This document shows positions 1 through 10,332 of a stretch of 64,000 nucleotides of DNA, piece after piece. Made by a program: the position numbers and the translations under genes. The notes beneath the pieces were generated by a model. That model was not told the origin of the DNA. It made no database searches and saw only the letters and a list, made by a program, of their open reading frames with translations. The stretch is from positions 682,001 through 746,000 of the forward strand of contig NZ_CP043420.1 in NCBI RefSeq assembly GCF_008247605.1, read 5' to 3'. Position 1 is the first letter of the stretch, and every line of letters begins with the position of its first letter. This stretch comes from Kushneria phosphatilytica (GTDB taxonomy: Bacteria > Pseudomonadota > Gammaproteobacteria > Pseudomonadales > Halomonadaceae).

Positions 1-2
1 TG

Positions 3-116
3 TTCTGGGCCAAGATGTCGGCTGCATCGGTGCTGACCGTAACGCCGATTGTCGTGCTGGGATGGTTTGCCCAGCGTCAGATGGTGCGAGGCCTGACCTT
101 CGGCGCCGTCAAATAG
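3..116 (+). CDS. Polyol ABC transporter permease, C-terminal end (partial)
   Basis: Only the last 37 codons are in the window; the 5' part lies to the left. The frame ends in a hydrophobic helix followed by a motif rich in Arg/Gln and a Gly-Ala-Val-Lys end (QRQMVRGLTFGAVK), which is the usual tail of MalG/MtlG-type sugar permeases. The next gene, 61 bases downstream, is the matching ATPase, so this is very probably the second permease (MtlG position) of a mannitol/polyol importer. Too short to name by itself. Confidence 0.75.
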   Translation, partial: FWAKMSAASVLTVTPIVVLGWFAQRQMVRGLTFGAVK

Positions 117-177
117 GTATTCACATGCCTTCGGTCGGCGACCGAAGGGGTTCGCTGCAGGACAGGAGAACATTCCC

Positions 178-1335
<1,158 letters not shown>

Positions 1336-1412
1336 TATCGGGCCATGCACAGGCTGTCGGTTCAGATGATACGCAAAGGGCCGGTTCATTCAATCTTTCG
1401 GGAGCAGGACGC

Positions 1413-2888
1413 ATGAAGTCGCTCAACGCAGCCACGCTGGAAGCACTCGAGGGCGTTGCCAGACCGCAGTACAACCGCGGCGATGTCGGTATCGGTATCG
1501 TGCACTTCGGTGTGGGTGGATTTCATCGTGCGCATCAGGCGATGTATCTCGACGCGCTGATGAACGAAGGCAAGGCACTGGAGTGGGGCATTTGCGGCGT
1601 GGGTGTGATGCCATCGGATCAGCGCATGAAACAGGTCATGGACGCCCAGAATGGCCTCTATACGCTGGTGCTCAAGCATGCCGACGGGCAGTACGAGCCG
1701 CGGGTCATCGGTTCGATCGTGGATTATCTCTATGCCCCCGAGGACCCGGAGGCGGTAATCGAGCAGATGGCTGCCGAAAGTACGAAGATCGTCTCACTAA
1801 CGGTGACGGAAGGGGGGTACAACTTCCATCACGTGACCGGTGAGTTCAACTTCGAGCATCCCGATGTGAAGCATGACCTCGAAGAGGGTGCCGCACCGAA
1901 AACCACCTTCGGTCTGGTGACCGAAGCGCTCCGGCGTCGGCTGGAGCGAGGTATGGCGCCGTTCACGATCATGTCCTGCGACAATATCCAGGGCAATGGC
2001 GATGTCGCCCGGAAGATGTTCTCTGCCTATGCCGAGCGCAAGAGCCCCGAGGTCGGCCGCTGGATGCACGAGACGATTCATTTTCCCAATTCGATGGTCG
2101 ACCGGATTACCCCGGTGACCACCGACGACGATCGCCGCGAAGTGGCGGAACGCTTCGGCATCGACGATGGCTGGCCGGTGGTCTGTGAACCCTTCACCCA
2201 GTGGGTGCTCGAGGATCACTTCAATCTGGGACGGCCGCCTTATGAGGAAGTCGGCGTGCAAGTGGTCGACGACGTCATGCCTTACGAGCTGATGAAACTG
2301 CGTCTGCTCAATGCCAGTCACCAGGCGCTGACCTATTTCGGTTACCTGGCCGGCTATCGCTATGCCCATGAGGTCTGTCAGGACGAACTGTTCGCCAATT
2401 TCCTGCTCGACTACATGAACGAGGAGGCGACGCCGACCCTGTCACCGGTGCCCGGGGTGGACCTTGATGAGTACAAGCACACTCTGATCGAGCGGTTTGC
2501 CAATCCCGAAATCCGTGACACTCTGGCGCGACTGTGTGCGGAAAGCTCGGATCGCATTCCCAAATGGCTGCTGCCGGTAATTCGCGAACAGCTCGAGCGT
2601 GATGGTGAGATCAAGCGCTCGGCGGCTGTCGTCGCCAGCTGGGCACGCTACGCTGAAGGGGTCGACGAGCAGGGTGAACCGATCGAGATTGTTGACCGGC
2701 TGAAGGATGAGCTGCACGCCATCGCTCAGCATAACCGCGATAATCCGTTGGCCTTCATCGAAAATCGTGAACTGTTCGGTGATCTGGTAGACGATCCTCG
2801 CTTCGTTGAAGCCTATACCGACGCACTTTCCCGGCTGCATCGTCAGGGGGCTCGCGCTACGGTCGAGGCACTGCGCCAGGCGGACTGA
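1413..2888 (+). CDS. mtlD: Mannitol 2-dehydrogenase (polyol-specific long-chain dehydrogenase)
   Basis: NAD-dependent oxidation of D-mannitol to D-fructose, and often D-arabitol to D-xylulose. The 491 residues match the family length. The N-terminal Rossmann part carries GVGGFHRAHQA near 29-39. The catalytic Lys-x4-Asn-x2-His set is at K295, N300 and H303, the same numbers as known for the Pseudomonas fluorescens enzyme. SD-like cgggagcag precedes the ATG. It lies 77 bases after the ATPase and 29 bases before the xylulokinase, so it is one operon. Substrate range (mannitol, arabitol, sorbitol) cannot be settled from sequence. Confidence 0.95.
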   Translation: MKSLNAATLEALEGVARPQYNRGDVGIGIVHFGVGGFHRAHQAMYLDALMNEGKALEWGICGVGVMPSDQRMKQVMDAQNGLYTLVLKHADGQYEPRVIGSIVDYLYAPEDPEAVIEQMAAESTKIVSLTVTEGGYNFHHVTGEFNFEHPDVKHDLEEGAAPKTTFGLVTEALRRRLERGMAPFTIMSCDNIQGNGDVARKMFSAYAERKSPEVGRWMHETIHFPNSMVDRITPVTTDDDRREVAERFGIDDGWPVVCEPFTQWVLEDHFNLGRPPYEEVGVQVVDDVMPYELMKLRLLNASHQALTYFGYLAGYRYAHEVCQDELFANFLLDYMNEEATPTLSPVPGVDLDEYKHTLIERFANPEIRDTLARLCAESSDRIPKWLLPVIREQLERDGEIKRSAAVVASWARYAEGVDEQGEPIEIVDRLKDELHAIAQHNRDNPLAFIENRELFGDLVDDPRFVEAYTDALSRLHRQGARATVEALRQAD

Positions 2889-2917
2889 AGCAGCGATCAC
2901 GACAACGGGAGAGAGAC

Positions 2918-4420
2918 ATGTATATCGGTGTGGACTGTGGTACCCAGAGTACCAAGGTGGTGGTCTTTGATCCCGAGCAGCGCGTTATCATCGGCGAAGC
3001 TTCGAGTCCTCATGAATTGATCAGTGCCGCCAGCGGTCGTCGTGAGCAGCAACCCGCGTGGTGGGTTGAAGCCTTCGAACAGGCCTTTCATCAGGCCATC
3101 GAAAGCGCCGGTGTCGATGCCCACCATGTGCGGGCGATCGGTGTCTCCGGTCAGCAGCATGGCATGGTAGCACTGGATGAACGGGGTGAACCGGTTTATC
3201 CCGGCAAGCTCTGGAATGACACTGAAGCCACGCGTGAGAACGATGAGCTGATCGAAGCGCTGGGCGGTGAGCAGGGCTGCCTCGATCGTCTGGGGGTCAT
3301 CCCCCAGGCGGGCTATACCGCACCCAAGGTGGCATGGCTGAGGAAACACCAGCGTGACGCTTATGATCGTATTGCGACGCTTCTGCTACCGCACGACTAT
3401 CTCAACTTTTATCTGACCGGCGAACGGACCGCCGAATATGGCGATGCCTCGGGGACGGCATATTTCGATACCCGCAAGCGTGAGTGGGCCCCGGATGTGC
3501 TGGCCAGGGTGGCTCCCGAGCTGGATGCCCGCCAGGTGCTGCCGCGGCTGGTCGAGCCCGATCAGCCGGCCGGTTGGGTGCGTCGTGAGGTGGCCGAACG
3601 GCTGGGGCTCGGCGACAATGTCGTGGTCTCCTCGGGGGGAGGGGACAACATGATGGGGGCGATCGGTACCGGCAATATCACACCCGGGGCCGTCACCATG
3701 AGCCTGGGGACTTCGGGTACCATCTATGGCTGCTCGACCCAGCCGACGGTGTCGCGTAACGGTCTGGTTGCCAATTTCTGTGGTAGTCACGGCGGTTGGT
3801 TACCGCTGATCTGCACCATGAACGTGACCTCGGCGACCAATCAGATCCGTGAACTGATCGGCCATGATGTGAAAGCCTTCAACGCTGCGGTTGAACGTGC
3901 GCCAATCGGCGCCGAAGGCGTGCGCGTGCTGCCATTTTTCAATGGTGAGCGGGTACCGATGCTGCCGCAGGCAACCGGCAGCTTCCTGAATCTGTCGAGC
4001 CACAACTTCTCCGCGGATAATCTGTGCCGTGCGGTAATGGAAGGCGCTACTTTCGGGTTGCGTTACGGGCTTGATCTGCTGGCCGAGTTCGATATCCGTC
4101 CCAAACAGCTACGCCTGGTGGGAGGTGGTGCGAACAGTCAGGTCTGGCGTCAGATGGTCGCGGATGTGATGAATGTCGAGCTGGTCTGCCCGGTGGTCGG
4201 TGAGGCAGCAGCACTGGGCGCGGCGTTACAGGCCCAGTGGTGTGATCGACGTCAGCAGGGAGAGACGGTTGAGTTGCACGAACTTTGCGAGCGGGCGGTT
4301 GATATTGACGAATCTACCCTCACAATACCGAGTGAGGAGAGCGCAGGCTGTTACCGCGAAGTTTATCGTGACTATCTCAGAACGCTCCGGGAGCGCTATC
4401 CTCAGGGTATGGCCGTGTAG
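2918..4420 (+). CDS. mtlY: Xylulokinase
   Basis: FGGY-family sugar kinase that phosphorylates D-xylulose to xylulose 5-phosphate. The phosphate-1 loop DCGTQSTKVVVFD is at about residues 5-17, and the second ATPase-fold half carries LVGGGANSQVWRQM near 396-409 and GEAAALGAAL near 427-436. 500 residues is the normal length. It starts with ATG after gggagagagac, 29 bases from mtlD. In the Pseudomonas mtl operon the same position holds mtlY. Together with mtlD it points to use of arabitol as well as mannitol, since mannitol alone would yield fructose and not xylulose. Confidence 0.93.
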   Translation: MYIGVDCGTQSTKVVVFDPEQRVIIGEASSPHELISAASGRREQQPAWWVEAFEQAFHQAIESAGVDAHHVRAIGVSGQQHGMVALDERGEPVYPGKLWNDTEATRENDELIEALGGEQGCLDRLGVIPQAGYTAPKVAWLRKHQRDAYDRIATLLLPHDYLNFYLTGERTAEYGDASGTAYFDTRKREWAPDVLARVAPELDARQVLPRLVEPDQPAGWVRREVAERLGLGDNVVVSSGGGDNMMGAIGTGNITPGAVTMSLGTSGTIYGCSTQPTVSRNGLVANFCGSHGGWLPLICTMNVTSATNQIRELIGHDVKAFNAAVERAPIGAEGVRVLPFFNGERVPMLPQATGSFLNLSSHNFSADNLCRAVMEGATFGLRYGLDLLAEFDIRPKQLRLVGGGANSQVWRQMVADVMNVELVCPVVGEAAALGAALQAQWCDRRQQGETVELHELCERAVDIDESTLTIPSEESAGCYREVYRDYLRTLRERYPQGMAV

Positions 4421-4549
4421 TTTTACAACAGCTTCCGAGCTTCGCGAGCACGGTCACTACCGGTTTCGTTCTGGCTCAGGCCAGACGAACAGTTTCCGTG
4501 GCAAGGGTGCCCCGTGCATCCTGCCAATGACATCGAATCAGGAGGCGAT

Positions 4550-5521
4550 ATGGCAACGCAGCTCGAATCCCTGAAGGCACTCTCCAAGGTCGTGGCGGAT
4601 ACCGGCGATCTGGAAGCGATCAAGAAATATCAGCCTTATGATTCCACTACCAATCCATCGCTGCTGCTCAAGGCGTTTGATCTCGAGGGTTATCAGGAGC
4701 TGATCGACAAGACACTGGCCGAGGTCAAAAAGGAGACTGAAGGGCAGAGTCGTGAAGCTCGGCTCGAGCATGCTGTCGACCGACTGTCAGTCGTGGTGGG
4801 TACCGAAATTACCAAGCTGGTCCCCGGGCGTGTTTCGACCGAGGTGGCCTCGAAGCTCTCCTTTGATCAGCAGGCCAGCATCGACAAGGCGCGCAAGCTG
4901 GTCGAGCTTTATGAAAAGGCGGATGTCAGCCGCGATCGCATTCTGATCAAGCTGGCTTCGACCTGGGAAGGTATCCGGGCCGCCGAGATTCTTCAAAAGG
5001 AAGGCATCAACTGTAACCTGACGCTGCTGTTCAGTGACGCACAGGCACGTGCCTGCTTCGAAGCCGGCGTATTCCTGATTTCGCCGTTCGTGGGACGTGT
5101 TACCGACTGGTACAAGCAGCGTGATGGCGTTGAGCACTATGCACCGGATGATGATCCGGGCGTGAAGTTCGTGCGCGGCGTGGCGGACTATTCCAATCGT
5201 TACGGTTATGAAACCGTGGTGATGGGCGCCAGCTTCCGTAATACCGATCAGATCAAGGCGCTGGCCGGTCTCAACCGTCTGACCATTTCGCCGAACCTGC
5301 TCGAAGAGCTGGCCAACAGCGAAGGTGAAGTGGAGCGCAAGCTGACCGATAACGCCACGTCTGGTGGCGGTAGCGAACAGCGTGGTGAGAAAATGACCGA
5401 AGCGCAGTTCCGCTGGGAGCATAACCAGGATGCGATGGCCAACGACAAGCTGGCCGAAGGCATTCGCAAGTTCGCTGAAGACCAGGAGAAGCTTGAAGGT
5501 CTTATCGAAAAGCGGATGTAA
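4550..5521 (+). CDS. tal: Transaldolase (TalB type)
   Basis: Moves a dihydroxyacetone unit between sugar phosphates in the non-oxidative pentose phosphate pathway. The Schiff-base lysine is K134 in [11 protein letters not shown]; an upstream frame extends to 4514 but the ATG at 4550 has a perfect aggagg site and gives 323 residues, the usual class I length. [12 protein letters not shown] (about 29-40) is the conserved N-terminal loop. The gene is 129 bases downstream of the xylulokinase, and a strong terminator follows it, so it may end the polyol operon or have its own promoter in the gap (none is obvious there). Xylulose 5-phosphate made upstream feeds this enzyme. Confidence 0.96.
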   Translation: MATQLESLKALSKVVADTGDLEAIKKYQPYDSTTNPSLLLKAFDLEGYQELIDKTLAEVKKETEGQSREARLEHAVDRLSVVVGTEITKLVPGRVSTEVASKLSFDQQASIDKARKLVELYEKADVSRDRILIKLASTWEGIRAAEILQKEGINCNLTLLFSDAQARACFEAGVFLISPFVGRVTDWYKQRDGVEHYAPDDDPGVKFVRGVADYSNRYGYETVVMGASFRNTDQIKALAGLNRLTISPNLLEELANSEGEVERKLTDNATSGGGSEQRGEKMTEAQFRWEHNQDAMANDKLAEGIRKFAEDQEKLEGLIEKRM

Positions 5522-5546
5522 CTGTTCGGGTCATTGATCCGACGTG

Positions 5547-5575
5547 AAACCGGCCCCCTGTGGGCCGGTTTTTTC
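5547..5575 (+). terminator. Rho-independent terminator after transaldolase
   Basis: Nine-base-pair stem AACCGGCCC / GGGCCGGTT with a five-base loop, followed by TTTT. It closes the polyol/transaldolase transcript. Confidence 0.9.
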
Positions 5576-5655
5576 ATGTCTGTCGTACGGTGCCCGGTTT
5601 AATGCATGCACTGTACGATGTACGGATACCGTTGCCGAGAGTGAAGGAGCAGGGC

Positions 5656-6339
5656 ATGAAGGAACCGGAAAACGCCACGGCCAACGATGCACTGATCGAC
5701 GAAGCAGTTGTCAGGGCGGCCAGGGCCATGCTGGAGAAGGGGCATCGTCGTCTGCTGGGCATCGTCGGTGCGCCGGGGTCGGGCAAGTCAACCCTGGCTG
5801 AAGGTTTGGTGGCCCGGTTGGGTGAGCAGGCATGCAATGTGCCAATGGATGGCTTCCATCTCTCCAACCGGCAACTGGCCCGTCTGGGGCGTAGCGAGCG
5901 CAAGGGCGCACCGGACACCTTCGATACCGGCGGCTATCGGGCGCTGCTTGAACGGCTGCGCCAGTCGAATGCATCAGGCGGCACGGTCTTTGCTCCCGAC
6001 TTCTTTCGAGACATCGAGGAGCCCATTGCCGCCAGTATCGCGGTAGCGGACGAAGTGCCGCTGGTGATCACCGAAGGGAATTACCTGCTGCTGGAAGAGG
6101 GGGCATGGCCGCAGGTGCGTGCTCTGCTTGATGAGGTCTGGTTTCTGGACGTAGAGACCGGATTGCGCGAGCAGTGGCTGGTAGAGCGGCATATGCGGTT
6201 CGGTCGCAGTGAGTCCCAGGCTCGGGAGTGGGTTGCGTCGACTGACCGCCCCAATGCCGAGCGCGTCGAGGCCGTGGCGCATCGGGCCGATCGACGGTTG
6301 TGCTGGCATGAAACAGGGATCGCTTTTGCTGATCGGTAG
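5656..6339 (+). CDS. P-loop kinase of the PanK/uridine-kinase/FrcK group
   Basis: A 227-residue nucleoside/sugar kinase-like protein. Walker A GAPGSGKST is at about residues 36-44, the lid-side region has PMDGFHLSN (about 63-71), and ITEGNYLLLEEGAW (about 136-149) is the Walker B-like strand typical of the phosphoribulokinase/uridine kinase superfamily. A frame is open from a GTG at 5560, but that lies inside the terminator hairpin; ATG 5656 has aaggag seven bases upstream. Related proteins near fructose transporters (FrcK) are called fructose transport system kinases, and here it follows a polyol operon. I infer a role in sugar phosphorylation, but the substrate is unknown. Confidence 0.8.
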   Translation: MKEPENATANDALIDEAVVRAARAMLEKGHRRLLGIVGAPGSGKSTLAEGLVARLGEQACNVPMDGFHLSNRQLARLGRSERKGAPDTFDTGGYRALLERLRQSNASGGTVFAPDFFRDIEEPIAASIAVADEVPLVITEGNYLLLEEGAWPQVRALLDEVWFLDVETGLREQWLVERHMRFGRSESQAREWVASTDRPNAERVEAVAHRADRRLCWHETGIAFADR

Positions 6340-6466
6340 CCGTTGAGAGGGACATGACGGCGGTTACGCCGGCATTGGATGGCAAAGCTTGCCCGGGGTG
6401 CGAGCAAGGGCATAACAGTGGCATGAATGGTACTCCCGGGAACAGTCGATGGGGGCGTGTCGCCAT

Positions 6467-7951
6467 TCATTGAGAGCGTGGCCGGATTGCATGCTCGGGG
6501 GCTGTCTGTTGCGTACAGTCAACGCTGGCGTGAAAGCGGGCGGTACTCGGCTCGACTTCATAGTGTTGCGCCCATTCGTTGGCATGACGTGAGAGCTCGG
6601 CGACGCCGGCGAGAATTCGCTCGACCTGATCATCACTGTGCAGATAGCTCAGATTGAGTCGCACCCACCCGGGTTTGGCCAGCTCATCGCCGTTCTCGAG
6701 TCGTGTCATGAGTGCACTGGATGCCACGTCATCGATCTCCATCAACCGGTGGGCATAGGGCCCGGCACAGGCACAGCCGCCGCGGGCCTGAATACCGTGG
6801 ACGTCCGATAGCATGCGGGTGAACAGCTGATGATGAATCGGCAGGCCGTCATGGTCGACGACCTGAAACGAGAAGATCGGCAGTGCCGGTGCATCGAGAT
6901 TGCCCAGCAGGTGCAGGTTCACAATCCCGGACCAGTACGCCAGCGCCCGATGTCGCAGTTCGGTGTCGCGCTCGAGAATGACATCGGTGCCGATGGCGTC
7001 CTTGACCAGCAGCACCAGTGCGGCGCGGATATCGCCGATGACGTTGGGTGTGCCGCCTTCTTCGCGGGCCTCGACGCGCTCGCTGTAGTGATGCTGCCAT
7101 GGCGAGACAAACCTGACCGTGCCGCCGCCGGGCAGTGTGGGTGCGCTGGTATGGACGACGCTGTCGCGGAAGACCAGTACCCCCGACGCCCCCGGACCGC
7201 CGATAAACTTGTGCGGTGAAAAGACGATGGCGTCCTTCTCGCTCTCCCTGGTTGGCGCCATATCCATCGGTAGATAGGGGGCGCCACCGGCATAATCCCA
7301 GATCGCCAGCGCACCATGACGCTTCAGGCAGCGGGTGACGGTATCGACGTCCGTCAGCGTACCGGTGACATTGGAGGCGGCCGAGAAGCTGCCGATGAGC
7401 AGATCGCTATCGATTTTGGCGGTGAGCGTCCTGTCCAGTATCCCAAGGTCCGGTCCACCGCCTGTTGCCTCGGGAATCTCGATCAGTTCAGCGCCGCTCT
7501 CACGCCATGGCAACAGATTGGAGTGATGTTCGTATGGGCCGATCAGGACCGTGATCCGCTGACCGCAACGAACGCGATCAGCAATATCGAGCAGACCGAT
7601 CAGCCGGTTGATGCCAGCGGTTGCGCCGGCACCGTTGAAGACGACATGGCAGCCTGCACCGTTGACCTGTTCGCGGATGATTTCACGCGCTTCCTGGCGC
7701 AGCCGGGTCATCGCCTGACCGCAGAAGGAGGCCTCGGTATGCGAATTGGCGTAGAAGGGGAGCACCTGCTCGCTGATGAACTGTTCGACCTGTCGCAGCG
7801 CGCGGCCGGAGGCAACGTAGTCGGCGTAAAGCAGCCGGCGGCGACCGAATGGCGTATCGATCCCGATTTCATCACCGATCAGCCCGGCCCGCAGATACTC
7901 GACGATATCAGCACGTTCAAGTGATGCCCGAAAAGTCTGTAGCGTGAGCAT
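6467..7951 (-). CDS. Class V aminotransferase / cysteine-desulfurase-like PLP enzyme
   Basis: A fold-type I PLP enzyme of 494 residues. The PLP lysine is in FSPHKFIGGPGASG (about 241-254), preceded by the WDYAGGAPYLP strand with the cofactor Asp. A Cys-rich GGCACAGPYAH motif near 392-402 resembles the region of the catalytic Cys in NifS-like enzymes, but no loop typical of IscS or SufS is clear. The product could be a desulfurase, an epimerase or an amino-acid-metabolising enzyme. It is divergent from an Lrp/AsnC regulator 103 bases away, which often controls such neighbours. Convergent with the kinase at 5656; 127 bases between them hold no clear terminator. Confidence 0.85.
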   Translation of the reverse strand: MLTLQTFRASLERADIVEYLRAGLIGDEIGIDTPFGRRRLLYADYVASGRALRQVEQFISEQVLPFYANSHTEASFCGQAMTRLRQEAREIIREQVNGAGCHVVFNGAGATAGINRLIGLLDIADRVRCGQRITVLIGPYEHHSNLLPWRESGAELIEIPEATGGGPDLGILDRTLTAKIDSDLLIGSFSAASNVTGTLTDVDTVTRCLKRHGALAIWDYAGGAPYLPMDMAPTRESEKDAIVFSPHKFIGGPGASGVLVFRDSVVHTSAPTLPGGGTVRFVSPWQHHYSERVEAREEGGTPNVIGDIRAALVLLVKDAIGTDVILERDTELRHRALAYWSGIVNLHLLGNLDAPALPIFSFQVVDHDGLPIHHQLFTRMLSDVHGIQARGGCACAGPYAHRLMEIDDVASSALMTRLENGDELAKPGWVRLNLSYLHSDDQVERILAGVAELSRHANEWAQHYEVEPSTARFHASVDCTQQTAPEHAIRPRSQ

Positions 7952-8054
7952 GAGGGGTCTTCTGATCGGTAAAAAACCATGATACGGCAGCGCTCATCGC
8001 TTATGGGTTGTAAGATACACAGCGAATAACATTAACAATGCAGGTTTTGAACGA

Positions 8055-8519
8055 ATGACAAGCGTCAAGCTGGATCAATATAACCTTGCCATCCTGCGTA
8101 CGCTGCAGCAGCATCCGGCGCTTGCCCAGCGCGAGGTTGCCGAGCGTATTCACCTCTCCCAGAATGCCTGCTGGCGTCGCATGAAACAGCTTGAGGCGGC
8201 TGGGGTGATCCGTGGCACGCGAGTGGTACTGGGGCGTGAGGCGCTGGGTATCGACCTGGTTGTGTTCACCATGATCCGTACCCGCAACCACTCTGCCGAT
8301 TGGCTCGCCGCCTTTCGCACACACATTCTCGACATTCCGGAAGTCAGCGACTTTTATCGCATCAGCGGCGACTACGATTACCTGCTCAAGATCGTCACCC
8401 GAGATATTGCCAGCTTCGATCGGGTCTACCAGCGTCTGATCGACGGTTTCGAGATCGATACCGTGACCTCCTGTTTCGTCATGGAGGTGCTGGCCGAGGA
8501 TCGCCCGCTGGCGTTGTGA
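8055..8519 (+). CDS. Lrp/AsnC family transcriptional regulator
   Basis: A 154-residue DNA-binding regulator. Residues about 5-60 form the winged helix-turn-helix (LDQYNLAILRTL, then LSQNACWRRMKQLEAAGVI), and about 75-150 form the RAM ligand-binding domain (VPEVSDF-like IPEVSDFYRISGDYDYLLKI). It is divergent from the class V aminotransferase gene, so the likely job is amino-acid-responsive control of that gene. The intergenic 103 bases should hold its site; I did not find a clear palindrome there. Confidence 0.93.
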   Translation: MTSVKLDQYNLAILRTLQQHPALAQREVAERIHLSQNACWRRMKQLEAAGVIRGTRVVLGREALGIDLVVFTMIRTRNHSADWLAAFRTHILDIPEVSDFYRISGDYDYLLKIVTRDIASFDRVYQRLIDGFEIDTVTSCFVMEVLAEDRPLAL

Positions 8520-8746
8520 TAATGCTGTTGTCGTATGGCTTCGGTTGATGATCCATCCCGGTCCATGCTTTGTTTTCAGTGTCGCTTATGGGCAGGGAAG
8601 GTGCGGTCCGGCCTCACGCTGGCGGCGATTTCATGCGCCACAATCCGCGTATCGGTCATGTTCGGGCAGCGCTGCCTGGCGGTTGGTCGAATCGGTCTGG
8701 CGCAAACCGGGGATGATTAACTAGGCTTGTCAGTCTGTTTTGAAAA

Positions 8747-8761
8747 TTAAAGTCACTTTAA
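8747..8761. promoter_or_regulatory. 15-bp palindrome, possible operator of the sugar porter
   Basis: TTAAAGT-C-ACTTTAA is a perfect inverted repeat 40 bases before the sugar porter start and overlaps an AT-rich likely promoter. The rest of the 281-base gap 8520-8800 shows no gene; nothing else stands out in it. Confidence 0.5.
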
Positions 8762-8800
8762 ATTGTATGCTGAAACGATTCAGCCTTGCGGGAGCAACTC

Positions 8801-10222
8801 ATGAACCAGTCCTCTGCTTCGGCAGTACAACGTGGGCCCGGCGGCAGAACCCTGGTGATCCTGGTGTCCATCATTGCGGCACTGGGTGGCCTGCTGTTCG
8901 GGTATGATACCGGCATCATTGGTGTGGCCCTGCTGGGGCTGTCGAAACAGTTCGCCCTTGACGATACCCTCAAGCAGGTGGTCACCAGTGCAATCATTTG
9001 CGGGGCGTTGGTAGGGTGTCTGTGCACCGGACCCTTATCGGATCGGCTGGGGCGTCGCTGGTCCATCGTACTGGTCGGACTGGTCTTCAGCGCCGGTTCG
9101 ATTCTCTCGGCACTGGCGCCGAGTGTCGGCGTGCTGATTGCGGCTCGCTTCATGCTCGGGCTTTCGGCCGGTAGCGCGACCCAGATCATCCCGGTCTATA
9201 TCGCCGAGGTGACGCCACCGGCTCACCGGGGCAAGCTGGTGGTGATGTTCCAGTTCATGGTGGTCTTCGGCATTCTGGTGGCCTATCTGGTGGGTTACGG
9301 CCTGGGCGAACAGTGGCGCTGGATGTTCGGACTGGGTGTGATTCCGGCGGTCATCCTGATGCTGGGGATGCTGTTGTTGCCTGAAAGTCCCCGCTGGCTG
9401 ATCAGTCATGGTCGGGAAGAGCAGGCGCAGGGCATTCTCGAACGCGTGCGTCAGAGTCGTGACGAGGCGCGCCAGGAAATCAGTGAAATCAAGGAGGTCG
9501 CCGCGCGACCCGAAGGTACCTGGCGGGATCTGTTCAGTGACTGGATCCGGCCGGCACTGATTGCCGGGTTCGGTATTGCCATGTTCTCTCAGATCACCGG
9601 CAATAACGCCATCATCTACTATGCGCCCACTATCCTCAGTAACGCCGGCTTTGATGAAAGCGCCTCCGTGCTGGCGGCGATCGGTGGCGCTGTCATGATC
9701 AATCTGGCCACGGTATTCGGCATCTTCATGGTCGACCGTATCGGACGCAAGCGCTTCCTGCTTTGGATGGTGCCCGGCTCCGCCGTGGCGCTGGTGATCA
9801 TGGGGGCCCTTTTCCTGGGGGGAGCACCCGAATCGGGCGTCGGTCAGTGGGTACTGGTGGCTTGCCTGGCCATCTACATGGCGCTCAATTGCAGTTTCGG
9901 GGTCTGCCTGTGGCTGATCAACGCCGAGGTCTATCCGCTGTTCGTGCGTGGCAAGGGGGCCAGTGTCGGTGCCTTTAGCCACTGGATATTCAATCTGCTG
10001 GTCAGTCTGACCACGCTGTCGCTGATCAATGCGCTCGGGACTTCCGGGGCCTTCTGGCTCTATGCCCTGATTACCGTGCTGGCACTGGTGTTCATCGTGC
10101 GTTATATCCCCGAGACGAAAGGGCGGACCCTTGAGCAGATCGAAGCGGACCTCAAGGCTGGCACCTTTTATCCCAAGGATCGTCATAACAAGCAGGCGAG
10201 TGCCCTTGGCACCACGCGCTGA
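8801..10222 (+). CDS. MFS sugar porter family transporter
   Basis: Twelve-helix sugar:proton symporter type of the inner membrane, 473 residues. Family signatures are present in order: GLLFGYDTGIIGVAL after helix 1, DRLGRRW between helices 2 and 3, PESPRWLISHGR at the end of the N-half (about 197-208), DRIGRKRFL between helices 8 and 9, and PETKGRTLEQIE after helix 12. An in-frame TTG at 8786 exists, but ATG 8801 follows cgggag at normal distance. Monocistronic between a palindromic operator candidate and a bidirectional terminator. The sugar cannot be read from sequence; xylose, arabinose, galactose and inositol carriers all share these motifs. Confidence 0.92.
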   Translation: MNQSSASAVQRGPGGRTLVILVSIIAALGGLLFGYDTGIIGVALLGLSKQFALDDTLKQVVTSAIICGALVGCLCTGPLSDRLGRRWSIVLVGLVFSAGSILSALAPSVGVLIAARFMLGLSAGSATQIIPVYIAEVTPPAHRGKLVVMFQFMVVFGILVAYLVGYGLGEQWRWMFGLGVIPAVILMLGMLLLPESPRWLISHGREEQAQGILERVRQSRDEARQEISEIKEVAARPEGTWRDLFSDWIRPALIAGFGIAMFSQITGNNAIIYYAPTILSNAGFDESASVLAAIGGAVMINLATVFGIFMVDRIGRKRFLLWMVPGSAVALVIMGALFLGGAPESGVGQWVLVACLAIYMALNCSFGVCLWLINAEVYPLFVRGKGASVGAFSHWIFNLLVSLTTLSLINALGTSGAFWLYALITVLALVFIVRYIPETKGRTLEQIEADLKAGTFYPKDRHNKQASALGTTR

Positions 10223-10270
10223 CAGAAGCGGCGAGTGAGGCGCGCTCACTCTGCCGGGATGGTGTGATAA

Positions 10271-10305
10271 AAAAGGACCGGTCCCTTGTCAGGGCCGGTC
10301 CTTTT
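10271..10305. terminator. Bidirectional terminator between sugar porter and malic enzyme
   Basis: AAAAGGACCGG-t-CCC / GGG-CCGGTCCTTTT with a six-base loop. The A-run and T-run make it work for both converging genes. Confidence 0.88.
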
Positions 10306-10332
10306 GCTTTCATGGGGCTGTCGGGCAGCCGA

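Noticed and set aside
5560..5655. Upstream GTG start for the P-loop kinase
   Set aside because: The GTG is inside the transaldolase terminator hairpin; ATG 5656 has a good ribosome site.
9035..10249. Long open frame opposite the sugar porter
   Set aside because: Codon-bias shadow; low-complexity His/Gln-rich protein, no ribosome site, no family.
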